The position numbers and the translations under genes are program-made. 43,420 bases of DNA from Bacillota bacterium (lineage in GTDB: Bacteria; Bacillota; Clostridia; Christensenellales; UMGS416), in assembly GCA_023410875.1 (NCBI GenBank), contig JAEYPH010000079.1:1-43420 (forward strand), read 5' to 3'. The notes under the pieces were generated by a model. It worked only from the letters and a program-made list of their open reading frames with translations, was not told the origin of the DNA and ran no database searches. Positions 1 to 6,846 of this stretch are shown one piece after another (position 1 is the stretch's first letter; the number at the start of each line of letters is the position of its first letter).

Positions 1-1
1 G

Positions 2-85
2 AGGAGAATCGAACGTTGGATGAACAATTATCCCAGAAGAATGTTCGGATATAAGACGGCTAACGATATGTATAAAGCATCTTAG
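2..85 (+). mobile_element. C-terminal end of an IS30-like transposase gene, cut by the window edge
   Basis: Frame 2 from the first base is open to a TAG at 83-85 and gives 27 residues containing WMNNYPRRMFGYKTANDMY. A block of Asn-Asn-x-Pro-Arg-(Arg/Lys) followed by Gly-Tyr-Lys-Thr is what I know from the extreme C-terminus of IS30-family DDE transposases. The rest of the gene lies outside the window, so intactness cannot be judged. The frame runs toward the foldase gene at 226, so the insertion sequence sits directly upstream of it. Identification rests on a short tail. Confidence 0.55.
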
Positions 86-135
86 TGTAATGGGCGTCAG
101 GGTGGGCAATTAAAGTTGCAATCTTCATGCCGAAG
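86..135 (+). mobile_element. Possible right end of the IS30-like element
   Basis: The A+T-rich stretch after the transposase stop contains GGGCAATTAAAGTTGCAATC (102-121), which resembles the terminal inverted repeats of Firmicutes IS30 elements. The left end is not in the window, so the inverted-repeat match cannot be checked and the boundary is approximate. Confidence 0.3.
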
Positions 136-153
136 GCGAAAGTAAATAAAACT

Positions 154-182
154 TTGCATTCCAACGACAGTTTCAGTATAAT
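154..182 (+). promoter_or_regulatory. Sigma-A promoter for the foldase lipoprotein gene
   Basis: TTGCAT (154-159) and a perfect TATAAT (177-182) are separated by 17 bp. Transcription would start near 189, about 37 bases before the ATG at 226. It lies just outside the presumed IS end. Confidence 0.7.
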
Positions 183-225
183 TGTTTACGTTTCTGACAA
201 GATCCCCTGAAAGGAAGAAATACTT

Positions 226-1443
226 ATGAGATTGATGCGTTCCCTCGCCGGCCTGCTCGCTGTGGCGCTCCTGCTCTCGGGTTGCGGCATGATCACGGTG
301 AATCCTGAGCGCGACGCCGCGCAGATAGTGGCGACGGTGAATGGTGAAAACATCACCAAAAAACAGGTTTACAGTTATATTGGGCTGAGCTTCGGCGAGC
401 CCGTCAGTGCGGGCAATCTGGCCACCGTAAAAGCCCAGAAGGAGCAGGGCCTGGAAGCGCTGATCTACAGTGTGGTTATGCGGCAGAAGGCCAAGGAGCT
501 GGGTTTCTACAATTTCACCGAGGACGAGAAGAAGACGATAGACGAAAACGTCAACTCCTATACCAAGAGCATCTACGACTCCTCGCTGGCAAACTGGCAG
601 GAAAAGGCCAAGACCGATTCCACCATCAACCCCGAGCAGAAAGCCCAGGAGGATGTGAACAGCACGTTGGAGTCGCTGGGCACGTCCGTTGAGAAGCTCC
701 GGGCCAACGAAGAAGAGAGCCTTGCCGTGGAGAAACTGCGCAAGAGCATCACCGACCCGGTCACCGTGGCCGATTCCGACATACAGACCGCTTATGACAG
801 CCTGATCCTTTCGCAGAAGACGTCCTATGACGCCAACCCGATACAGCTTGTGGAAGACGATCTGAGCGGCGCAACCATCGTCTACTATCCCAACGCCGAT
901 TTCATCCGCGTCAAACACATCCTGATCAAGATTGACGATACGGCGGCCAGCGAGATCTCTGATCTGCGCAACCAGGACAAGACCGACGAGGCCAACACCA
1001 AGCGCGCAGAGGCGCTCAAGGCCATCGAGGCCAAGGCCCAGGAAGCGCTGACCAAAGCCAAGGCCGCCAGCGGCAATCTGGAAGAGCTGAACAAGCTGAC
1101 CACCGACCCCGGCGAGGACACCGGCATGGTGGACCGTGTGCCGGGTTATCCGACCTTCAAGGGTTATACCGGCGGCTATGTCACCGAGTTCCAAGCCGCC
1201 GCCGAGGCGCTCACCGAGGTCGGCGTGCCCTCCGAACTGGTGGCCAGCGATTTTGGCTATCACATCATCTGGCTCACGCAGAAGTGCCCCCAGGGCAATG
1301 TACCCCTGGCCGACGTCAAGACTGAGTATTCCAAGACCGTGCTCTCCGAAAAGCAGAGCACCACCTGGGCGCAGACCGTGGATGGCTGGGTGAACGACAC
1401 CAACGCCAAGATCACTCGCTATATGAACCGTCTTTACAAGTAA
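226..1443 (+). CDS. PrsA/SurA-like peptidyl-prolyl isomerase lipoprotein
   Basis: Extracytoplasmic foldase of 405 residues. The N-terminus is a lipoprotein signal with lipobox LLSGC (lipidated Cys20), so the protein is anchored on the outer face of the membrane. A SurA-N-like helical region (about 30-200) precedes a parvulin rotamase domain (about 225-360) that begins with the hallmark VKHILIK and ends with a FGYHIIWL strand. An Ala/Lys/Glu-rich helix (about residues 250-285) is inserted after the first rotamase strand. The start at 226 is supported by AAGGAAG at 211-217. It has its own promoter and terminator, so it is monocistronic. Its place upstream of spoVT is common in Clostridia, where mfd usually precedes it; here an IS-like sequence precedes it. 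Confidence 0.85.
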   Translation: MRLMRSLAGLLAVALLLSGCGMITVNPERDAAQIVATVNGENITKKQVYSYIGLSFGEPVSAGNLATVKAQKEQGLEALIYSVVMRQKAKELGFYNFTEDEKKTIDENVNSYTKSIYDSSLANWQEKAKTDSTINPEQKAQEDVNSTLESLGTSVEKLRANEEESLAVEKLRKSITDPVTVADSDIQTAYDSLILSQKTSYDANPIQLVEDDLSGATIVYYPNADFIRVKHILIKIDDTAASEISDLRNQDKTDEANTKRAEALKAIEAKAQEALTKAKAASGNLEELNKLTTDPGEDTGMVDRVPGYPTFKGYTGGYVTEFQAAAEALTEVGVPSELVASDFGYHIIWLTQKCPQGNVPLADVKTEYSKTVLSEKQSTTWAQTVDGWVNDTNAKITRYMNRLYK

Positions 1444-1454
1444 AATAAGCCTTT

Positions 1455-1488
1455 AAAAGCCCGCTGGACAACCGTCCGGCGGGCTTTT
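1455..1488 (+). terminator. Intrinsic terminator of the foldase gene
   Basis: Perfect 15-bp stem (AAAAGCCCGCTGGAC pairing with its complement) and a 4-nt loop, with TTTT forming the end of the stem, 11 bases after the stop codon. Confidence 0.9.
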
Positions 1489-1560
1489 CATATCTGGCGG
1501 CGTTGTGAAGATAATAAGGTTTGCGCTAAGCGATAAAGCTCATTGGCATAAAAAGGGAAA

Positions 1561-1626
1561 GATTTCGCGCCTTTAGGCGCGACCAAAGGGCTTTCCGATC
1601 GCCCTTTGGAAACCTTCGGCCCCAAC
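1561..1626 (+). repeat. Dispersed palindromic repeat, copy A
   Basis: A 66-bp unit almost identical to 25888-25955 (copy B) and partly matched on the other strand at 24319-24371 (copy C). It holds two hairpins: TCGCGCC/GGCGCGA (1565-1582, loop TTTA) and CCAAAGGGC/GCCCTTTGG (arms 1583-1591 and 1601-1609), followed by AAACCTTCGGCCCCAAC. Between copies A and B only loop bases differ, so both stems are kept. No protein is encoded. Confidence 0.85.
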
Positions 1627-1976
1627 ATTTGTGTGAATGGCTAAATGTGTCTAACGCGACAGCCCTAAGAAAGAACGAGGCGATAGCCATATTGCCGACG
1701 GCCGGTTCATCCGGCCCAGGCAAACAAACAGCTGGAAAGAATTGAGCTCAAAACCCGCCCACAGGCGATCCCCGGCATCTTTGCGTTGCGAGTATGGGAC
1801 GAAGGATATGTCGGCTGCCCGGCGACGGTTATCGTCGGGCAGTCAAATGGGACAGGAGCGCAAGGCAATCGCCGGCGATAGGCATCGCCGGCGAACAGAG
1901 CAGGGGGTGGCTTCGGCGGGGGAAGCAATCCCCCGCCGAATACCAATAGGTTCCAGCCCAACCCCTGCCAAATGGC
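1627..1976. other. Hairpin-rich spacer upstream of spoVT, no gene seen
   Basis: No convincing reading frame is present. The stretch contains GGCCGG/CCGGCC (1700-1716), a bulged stem at 1815-1842, two copies of ATCGCCGGCGA (1868-1878 and 1884-1894; the first is part of a 12-bp palindrome) and a perfect 12-bp stem TTCGGCGGGGGA/TCCCCCGCCGAA with a 5-nt loop (1912-1940). None is followed by a T tract, so they are not ordinary terminators. Confidence 0.6.
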
Positions 1977-2006
1977 GCATAAATCGGCTGGCTCAAAAGG
2001 ATACTA
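1977..2006 (+). promoter_or_regulatory. Candidate sigma-G-type promoter for spoVT
   Basis: GCATA (1977-1981) and GATACTA (2000-2006) are 18 bp apart. The forespore sigma-G consensus is roughly GMATA, about 18 bp, CATACTA, so the match is good with one mismatch in the -10 element. spoVT of Bacillus subtilis is known to be a sigma-G gene. The assignment is by motif only. Confidence 0.5.
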
Positions 2007-2035
2007 TTGACACAAGAGAAAGGAGGGAAAATCGT

Positions 2036-2590
2036 TTGAAAGCTACCGGTATCGTCAGACGTATAGATGAGCTTGGAAGGGTGGTTATTCCCAAGGAAAT
2101 CCGCCGGACGCTTCGCATCCGTGAAGGCGACCCGCTGGAGATCTTCACCGATCGTGAAGGCGAGGTCATATTGAAGAAATATTCGCCCATCGGGGAGTTG
2201 GGCGAGTTTGCCAAGCAGTTCGCAGAAAGCCTCAACAAGTCTCTGGGCCATGTGGCTTGCATCGCTGACCGCGACGCCATATTGGCCACAGCGGGCGCCA
2301 CGCGCAAGGAATACATGGACAAGGCGCTCAACGAGGCTGTTGAGCAGCTTATGACTGAGCGCAAGAATCACCAATCCGAAGGCAAGAACGGCGTGATGAT
2401 CCCCATCACCGCCGACGAGGAGGATGGCAGCGGATACACCGGCCAGACCGTTGTGCCTATCATCTCCGAGGGAGAACCCATCGGCGCGGTGATCCTGATC
2501 AGCCGCGAGCCCGGCGCGCAGATGGGCGAAACCGAGATGAAATCCGCCAAGACCGCCGCCAATTTCATGGGGAAGCAAATGGAACAGTAA
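2036..2590 (+). CDS. spoVT: Stage V sporulation transcription regulator SpoVT
   Basis: DNA-binding regulator of late forespore genes, 184 residues against about 178 in Bacillus. The AbrB-type swapped-hairpin domain (residues 1-50) reads MKATGIVRRIDELGRVVIPK and continues with RRTLRIREGDPLEIF, near-invariant in SpoVT. The remainder (about 55-180) is the GAF-like ligand domain. The start is TTG at 2036, chosen because AGGAGGG lies at 2021-2027 and the AbrB domain begins there; the frame is open further upstream, but that part is not conserved-looking. It is transcribed alone, from a sigma-G-like promoter to a terminator at 2652. Confidence 0.95.
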   Translation: MKATGIVRRIDELGRVVIPKEIRRTLRIREGDPLEIFTDREGEVILKKYSPIGELGEFAKQFAESLNKSLGHVACIADRDAILATAGATRKEYMDKALNEAVEQLMTERKNHQSEGKNGVMIPITADEEDGSGYTGQTVVPIISEGEPIGAVILISREPGAQMGETEMKSAKTAANFMGKQMEQ

Positions 2591-2651
2591 AGTCGCCTTC
2601 GACGCTGCGGCGTCTCGGCGATTCAGAAGACCTTGTTCTTGTCTTATGTTT

Positions 2652-2686
2652 GCCCGCCGCCGATAACCGTCGCCGGCGGGCTTTTT
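2652..2686 (+). terminator. Intrinsic terminator after spoVT
   Basis: GCCCGCCG/CGGCGGGC stem with further inner pairing (2652-2681), followed by TTTTT. Confidence 0.85.
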
Positions 2687-2818
2687 ATGTTCAACTCGTG
2701 CTGGCTTTTTGAGAGCGGTGTCGCTGCGGCGGAATCTTGTTTCCATTTCTTCCTTTGCATTTGTTTCCTCCGGCCGGCTAAACCGTCCGTCGGTTAAGCG
2801 CTTCTGAAACATCAGAAC

Positions 2819-2845
2819 TGTCATTCCGAGCGCAGCGAGGAATCC
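2819..2845. repeat. Short dispersed-repeat motif of the TCATTCCGAGCG type
   Basis: TGTCATTCCGAGCG followed by CAGCGAGGAATCC is a motif I recognise as scattered between genes in many gut bacteria. It is an imperfect palindrome (ATTCC...GGAAT). Only one copy is seen here, so the assignment rests on recall. Apart from it, the terminator at 2652 and the promoter at 2882, the spacer 2591-2961 holds nothing I can name. Confidence 0.45.
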
Positions 2846-2881
2846 CACAGACCAATTGCATACACCAGAGAGTCACTAAGG

Positions 2882-2909
2882 TTGTAAGCCTCAATTTCTT
2901 TGGTATAAT
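2882..2909 (+). promoter_or_regulatory. Sigma-A-like promoter for the flippase-mazG operon
   Basis: TTGTAA (2882-2887), 16-bp spacer, perfect TATAAT (2904-2909). Start expected near 2916, about 46 bases before the ATG. Confidence 0.65.
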
Positions 2910-2961
2910 ATAGCAATGGCCGCGGGCGACTGCCGGCCAAAAATGATTGAGACGGTGGGAT

Positions 2962-4650
2962 ATGTCCAAAAAAAGTTTCCTGCAAGGCGCTGCGGTACTG
3001 GCATTGGCTGGCGTCGTCGTGCGCATCATCGGGGCGATCTACCGCATCCCGCTGACCAACTTCATCGGTGGGAAGGGTGTGGGGTATTATCAGTTCGCGT
3101 ATCCCGTGTTCAATCTTCTGCTGACGCTATCCACCGCCGGTATCCCCGGCGCGATCTCCAAGATGGTTTCCGAGCGCTTGGTGCATGACGACGACGCCAA
3201 CGCCCGGCGAGTGTTCTATAGCAGCTTGTTTCTGCTGACCGGCGTGGGGCTGGTCACCTCTACGGCGATGTGGCTGGGCAGCCCTTGGATCGCCCAGCTT
3301 ATGGCGGGTCGCGGCGCGCAATACGCTCTGCCCAGCATGGTCGCCATCGCACCCAGCCTGTTGTTGGTCAGTGTGCTGACGGCGTTCCGTGGCTATTTCC
3401 AGGGGCAGCAGCGCATGACGCCCACGGCGGTGTCGCAGGTGTGGGAGCAGATCATCAAGTTCGTGCCCGGCTTCCTGTTTGCCCTGCAGGGTTTCCACTA
3501 TGGCGCAAGCTTGCCCGGTACGCAGGAGCAGAAGGACACCTTCGCAGCGATGTATGGCGCCGCTGGCGCTACTTGGGGCGTCACGCTCAGCGAAGCCGTA
3601 GCGCTGGGCTATCTCGCGCTGGTCTATTTCATCGACCGCGCCCGCGGCGGGCAGCGCAAGGGCGCTCGACGCAACGGCCGGCAGATTGCGCGGCCCGCGC
3701 GCCGCAAGGAGGGCTTCGGCAAGCTGAGTCGGGAACTGACGATGCTGGCGCTGCCGATGATCGCCGGCGCGATCTTTCTGCCGCTGTCCAGCATGGCCGA
3801 CGGCGCCATTGTGAGCCAGCGGCTCCAGGAGCTGGGCTTCACCGAGTCGGACAGCACCACGCTTTACGGCATCCTGACCGGCATGGTCAATGTGCTGGTC
3901 AACGTGCCCAGCGTGTTGAGCCTGTCCTTGAGCATGAGTCTGATACCGGCCATTGCCGAGAGTCGCGAGCGCGGCGACCACGCCGGTGTGGAGCGCAAGA
4001 GCCGCGTGGGTATGAAGATGGCCATGCTCGTGAGCATACCCAGCGCAGTGGGTCTCGCGGTGCTGGCGGAGCCCATACTGCGACTGCTGTTCCACGGCAA
4101 GGACATGACGGACGCACTCTATGTTATCGGCGGCGACCTGCTGATGGTGTCATCGATCAGTGTCATCTTCCTGTCCATCGTGCAGAGCACCAACGGCGTG
4201 CTGCAGGGGCTGGGCCTGGTGCGTGTACCCATGATCAGCCTGGCCGTCGGCGCGCTGACCAAGATCGTACTCAACTATATCCTGATCGGCATCCCGGATT
4301 TGAATATCCACGGCGCGCCCTGGGGCACCGTCGCGTGCTACGTCCTGGCCGCGATCATCAACATCGTCTGCATCGCCCGCATGGCCAAGATCCGCTTCCG
4401 ACTGGGCGGTATGCTGATCCGCCCGCTGCTGGCTGCAGGCTTCATGGGGCTGTGTGCCTGGGTGCTGGTCACCTATGTGTCACCCTTCATCGGCCTGGCG
4501 GGAGGCACGGTGCTGGCCATCGTCGCAGCGGTGCCGGCTTACGCGCTGGTGGCCGTGGTGTTCGGCGTCATCGGGAAAGAGGAGCTGGCCTTCCTGCCCG
4601 GCGGCGGCAAGCTGGCCAAGCTGCTGGCCCGATTCAAATTACTCAGATAG
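2962..4650 (+). CDS. SpoVB/MurJ-family polysaccharide (lipid-linked precursor) flippase
   Basis: Integral membrane protein of 562 residues in the MOP/MATE superfamily, to which SpoVB, YtgP/MurJ and YabM belong. The opening KKSFLQGAAVLALAGVV then RIIGAIYRIPLTNFIG is typical of the family, and about 14 hydrophobic segments follow. A basic cytoplasmic loop (about residues 225-255, rich in Arg and Lys) lies mid-protein. Members move lipid-linked peptidoglycan or polysaccharide precursors across the membrane. The position directly between spoVT and the yabN-type gene matches yabM of Bacillus, so a spore-envelope or wall role is likely. The start at ATG 2962 is preferred over an in-frame TTG at 2947. 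Which substrate it moves is not shown by the sequence. Confidence 0.88.
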   Translation: MSKKSFLQGAAVLALAGVVVRIIGAIYRIPLTNFIGGKGVGYYQFAYPVFNLLLTLSTAGIPGAISKMVSERLVHDDDANARRVFYSSLFLLTGVGLVTSTAMWLGSPWIAQLMAGRGAQYALPSMVAIAPSLLLVSVLTAFRGYFQGQQRMTPTAVSQVWEQIIKFVPGFLFALQGFHYGASLPGTQEQKDTFAAMYGAAGATWGVTLSEAVALGYLALVYFIDRARGGQRKGARRNGRQIARPARRKEGFGKLSRELTMLALPMIAGAIFLPLSSMADGAIVSQRLQELGFTESDSTTLYGILTGMVNVLVNVPSVLSLSLSMSLIPAIAESRERGDHAGVERKSRVGMKMAMLVSIPSAVGLAVLAEPILRLLFHGKDMTDALYVIGGDLLMVSSISVIFLSIVQSTNGVLQGLGLVRVPMISLAVGALTKIVLNYILIGIPDLNIHGAPWGTVACYVLAAIINIVCIARMAKIRFRLGGMLIRPLLAAGFMGLCAWVLVTYVSPFIGLAGGTVLAIVAAVPAYALVAVVFGVIGKEELAFLPGGGKLAKLLARFKLLR

Positions 4651-4673
4651 ACGATAGGGAGAAAGGTAAAGAC

Positions 4674-6128
4674 ATGATACCGAAGATAACCATCGTGGGC
4701 CTGGGCCCATGGGAGAGCGGCTGGCTGACCGGGCGCTCGCTGGCCGCGCTGGCTGCGGGTCCGGTGATTCTGCGCACGGACAAGCACCCGGCAGCCCAGG
4801 AGCTTGAGGAGCGGGGCATCACCTTTGACACGCTGGATGGGCTCTATGAGCGCGCGGAGGACTTCGACGAGCTCCATGCGCTTGCGGCACGGGCTGTGGC
4901 CGACGCCGCCCGGCAGCACGGCGCGCTGTGCTTTGCCGTGCCCGGGCAGGGTACTGCCGGCGATGGCACCGTGGAGCGGTTGCTATGCGATTATAAGGCG
5001 GACTTTGTCTTTGAAATGATCCCAAACGCCGACGAATCCGCGCCGTTTTTGGCCCGCTGCGCCGCGCTGTATGGCGTCACAGTCACAGCCTCTGCCATGG
5101 CGCCGGCGGCCTGGCTGGGCGGCTGCCGGCCAGACCCAAAGCTCGCGCTGGTGGTGACCCAGATCGACAGCCGCCTGACGGCGGGGGAGGTCAAGCTTGC
5201 CTTGAGCGCCGCCTATGGCGACGACGCGCCGGCGCTGCTGGGGTTGGGTGACGATGTGCACGTTACGACGCTGGGCGAGTTGGATCACTTCGAGGGCTTC
5301 GACCACCGCTCCATGGCGCTGCTGCCGCCCAGAGCCGCCGGAGCTGCCCGTTATGGGCTCTATGACTTGGCGGATGTTTTGGACACGCTGCGCTCCCCCG
5401 GCGACTGCCCTTGGGACCGCGAGCAAACCCACGAGAGCCTCAAGCAATATCTGCTGGAGGAAAGCTATGAGGTGTTCGAGGCTATCGACCGCGGCGACAT
5501 GGGCGAGCTGTGCGAGGAATTGGGCGATGTGTTGCTGCAGGTCGTGTTCCACGCCCGGCTGGCCGCCGAGCGCGGGGACTTCGACATCGATGATGTGGCC
5601 GACAGCGAATGCCGCAAGATGATCCACCGCCACCCGCACATCTTCGGCGACGCCCAGGCCGATACCGCAGCCGATGTTGTGAAAAACTGGGACGCTATAA
5701 AAAAGAAGGAAAAAGGACAGAATAGCCAGGCAGGGGCCATGAAGGCCATTCCGGCGGCCATGCCCGCGCTGATGCGCGCCGCCAAGGTGCAGGACAAGGC
5801 CCAAAAGGTCGGCTTCGATTGGGCGGACGTGTGGGGCGCCTACGAGAAGCTGGAAGAGGAAGTGCGGGAGCTGAGGGCGGAGATCGCCGCGGGCAGCCCG
5901 CAGGAGCGTATTCAGGACGAGTTTGGCGACGTGCTGTTCGCTGCGATCAACGTGGCGCGGTTCGTGGACGTCCATCCCGAGTTCGCGCTAAAGGGCACGG
6001 TGGACAAATTCGTGCGCCGTTTCGAGTTCGTGGAGCACGAGGCTGCCGCCCAGGGCAAAAGTCTCAAGGACATGACGCTGGAGCAGATGGACGTTTTTTG
6101 GAACCAAGCCAAGGCGCAAGGCCTGTGA
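4674..6128 (+). CDS. mazG: Tetrapyrrole methylase-like / MazG nucleotide pyrophosphohydrolase (YabN type)
   Basis: Two-domain protein of 484 residues, like Bacillus YabN (about 489). The N-terminal part (about 1-220) has the SAM-dependent tetrapyrrole methylase fold, seen in ITIVGLGPWESG and the PGQGTAGDGT loop. The C-terminal MazG part has GDCPWDREQTHESLKQYLLE, then EESYE (262-266) and EELGD (281-285), the ExxE and ExxD metal ligands, and a second MazG repeat ending in DEFGDVLFAAINVARF. MazG hydrolyses NTPs to NMP and pyrophosphate, cleaning the nucleotide pool. GAAAGG at 4661-4666 precedes the ATG. It is co-transcribed with the flippase (23-base gap). The role of the methylase-like half is unknown. 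Confidence 0.92.
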   Translation: MIPKITIVGLGPWESGWLTGRSLAALAAGPVILRTDKHPAAQELEERGITFDTLDGLYERAEDFDELHALAARAVADAARQHGALCFAVPGQGTAGDGTVERLLCDYKADFVFEMIPNADESAPFLARCAALYGVTVTASAMAPAAWLGGCRPDPKLALVVTQIDSRLTAGEVKLALSAAYGDDAPALLGLGDDVHVTTLGELDHFEGFDHRSMALLPPRAAGAARYGLYDLADVLDTLRSPGDCPWDREQTHESLKQYLLEESYEVFEAIDRGDMGELCEELGDVLLQVVFHARLAAERGDFDIDDVADSECRKMIHRHPHIFGDAQADTAADVVKNWDAIKKKEKGQNSQAGAMKAIPAAMPALMRAAKVQDKAQKVGFDWADVWGAYEKLEEEVRELRAEIAAGSPQERIQDEFGDVLFAAINVARFVDVHPEFALKGTVDKFVRRFEFVEHEAAAQGKSLKDMTLEQMDVFWNQAKAQGL

Positions 6129-6165
6129 ACCGCTGGCAGAGAGCGGAAAATCTGGTCAAAAGTGC

Positions 6166-6194
6166 TTGCGCAAAAAACGTAAATCGTATAGAAT
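6166..6194 (+). promoter_or_regulatory. Promoter of the HU gene
   Basis: TTGCGC (6166-6171), 17-bp spacer, TAGAAT (6189-6194), in the short spacer after the mazG-type gene. Confidence 0.6.
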
Positions 6195-6246
6195 AACCTT
6201 GTTTCCGCACCGGAAGATTACCGGAAGATTAAAAGGAGGAGCCATT

Positions 6247-6531
6247 ATGAATAAGGCTGAACTCATTAGCGCCATCGCTGAAAAGATTGAGAGCCCGAAG
6301 AAGGTTACCAAGAAGGAAGTGGAAGCCATCGTTGAGTCCATGCTGGACACCATCGTCGAGACGCTGAAGTCCGGCGACAAGGTGCAGTTGATCGGCTTTG
6401 GTACCTTTGAGGCCAAGAAGCGCGGCGCGCACGAGGGCGTGAACCCCCGCACCGGCGAGGCCATCAGCATCGCCGAGACCGTGGTGCCCACCTTCAAGGC
6501 CGGCAAGGCGTTCAAGGACTCCGTTAAGTAA
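6247..6531 (+). CDS. hup: DNA-binding protein HU
   Basis: Nucleoid protein of 94 residues that bends DNA as a dimer. MNKAELISAIAEK is the standard HU start; the DNA-binding arm region contains GFGTFEAKKR and NPRTGEAI, with the usual RTG tip. The start at 6247 is preceded by AAAGGAGGAG. It has its own promoter (6166) and terminator (6554), although it lies within the spoVT-rqcP cluster; Bacillus does not carry hbs at this spot but several Clostridia do. Confidence 0.96.
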   Translation: MNKAELISAIAEKIESPKKVTKKEVEAIVESMLDTIVETLKSGDKVQLIGFGTFEAKKRGAHEGVNPRTGEAISIAETVVPTFKAGKAFKDSVK

Positions 6532-6553
6532 TAGATCATCGCATTCGCTTTTC

Positions 6554-6579
6554 AGAGCCGGTGGTTGCCGGCTCTTTTT
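6554..6579 (+). terminator. Terminator after the HU gene
   Basis: AGAGCCGG/CCGGCTCT stem with a 6-nt loop (6554-6575) followed by TTTT. It lies only 17 bases before the rqcP start, so read-through or an unseen promoter must feed rqcP and ispDF. Confidence 0.85.
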
Positions 6580-6595
6580 GTTGGGAGGGGCAGCA

Positions 6596-6844
6596 ATGAG
6601 GCTGGATAAATTCCTGAAGGTTTCGCGCATCATCAAGCGCAGGACCGTGGCCAACGAGGCCGCCGACGTGGGCCGTGTCAGCATCAACGGCAAGGTGGCC
6701 CGCGCCTCTGCGGAGGTTAAGCCCGGCGACATCATCGAGATCGCCTTTGGCAACCATACCGGCCGCTATGAAGTGCTGGATGTGCGCGAGGTTTCCACGC
6801 GGGCCGGCGCGGGCGATCTGTTCCGGGAAATCAAGGAGGAATAG
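6596..6844 (+). CDS. rqcP: RNA-binding S4-domain protein RqcP (YabO/Hsp15 type)
   Basis: Single S4 domain, 82 residues. MRLDKFLKVSRIIKRRTVAN and NGKVARASAEVKPGD are the conserved S4 helix-turn and strand. The Bacillus homologue RqcP binds the obstructed 50S subunit and helps RqcH add C-terminal alanine tails during ribosome-associated quality control. GGGAGGGG (6583-6590) precedes the ATG. The gene order after yabN matches Bacillus yabO. The genes normally next in line (yabP, yabQ, divIC) are absent, and ispDF follows two bases after the stop with its own AAGGAGG inside the rqcP end. Confidence 0.92.
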   Translation: MRLDKFLKVSRIIKRRTVANEAADVGRVSINGKVARASAEVKPGDIIEIAFGNHTGRYEVLDVREVSTRAGAGDLFREIKEE

Positions 6845-6846
6845 CC

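Noticed and set aside
97..1263. Long minus-strand open frame opposite the foldase gene
   Set aside because: Repetitive Gly/Leu/His composition typical of an antisense shadow; the plus strand encodes a clear foldase.
1815..1842. Terminators within the spacers at 1627-1976 and 24238-24513
   Set aside because: The stems are not followed by T tracts and lie far from the ends of genes.
1742..2035. In-frame upstream extension of spoVT (and of other genes such as mazG from 3270)
   Set aside because: The extensions show no conserved sequence and run through hairpins or other genes, while good ribosome binding sites precede the shorter starts.
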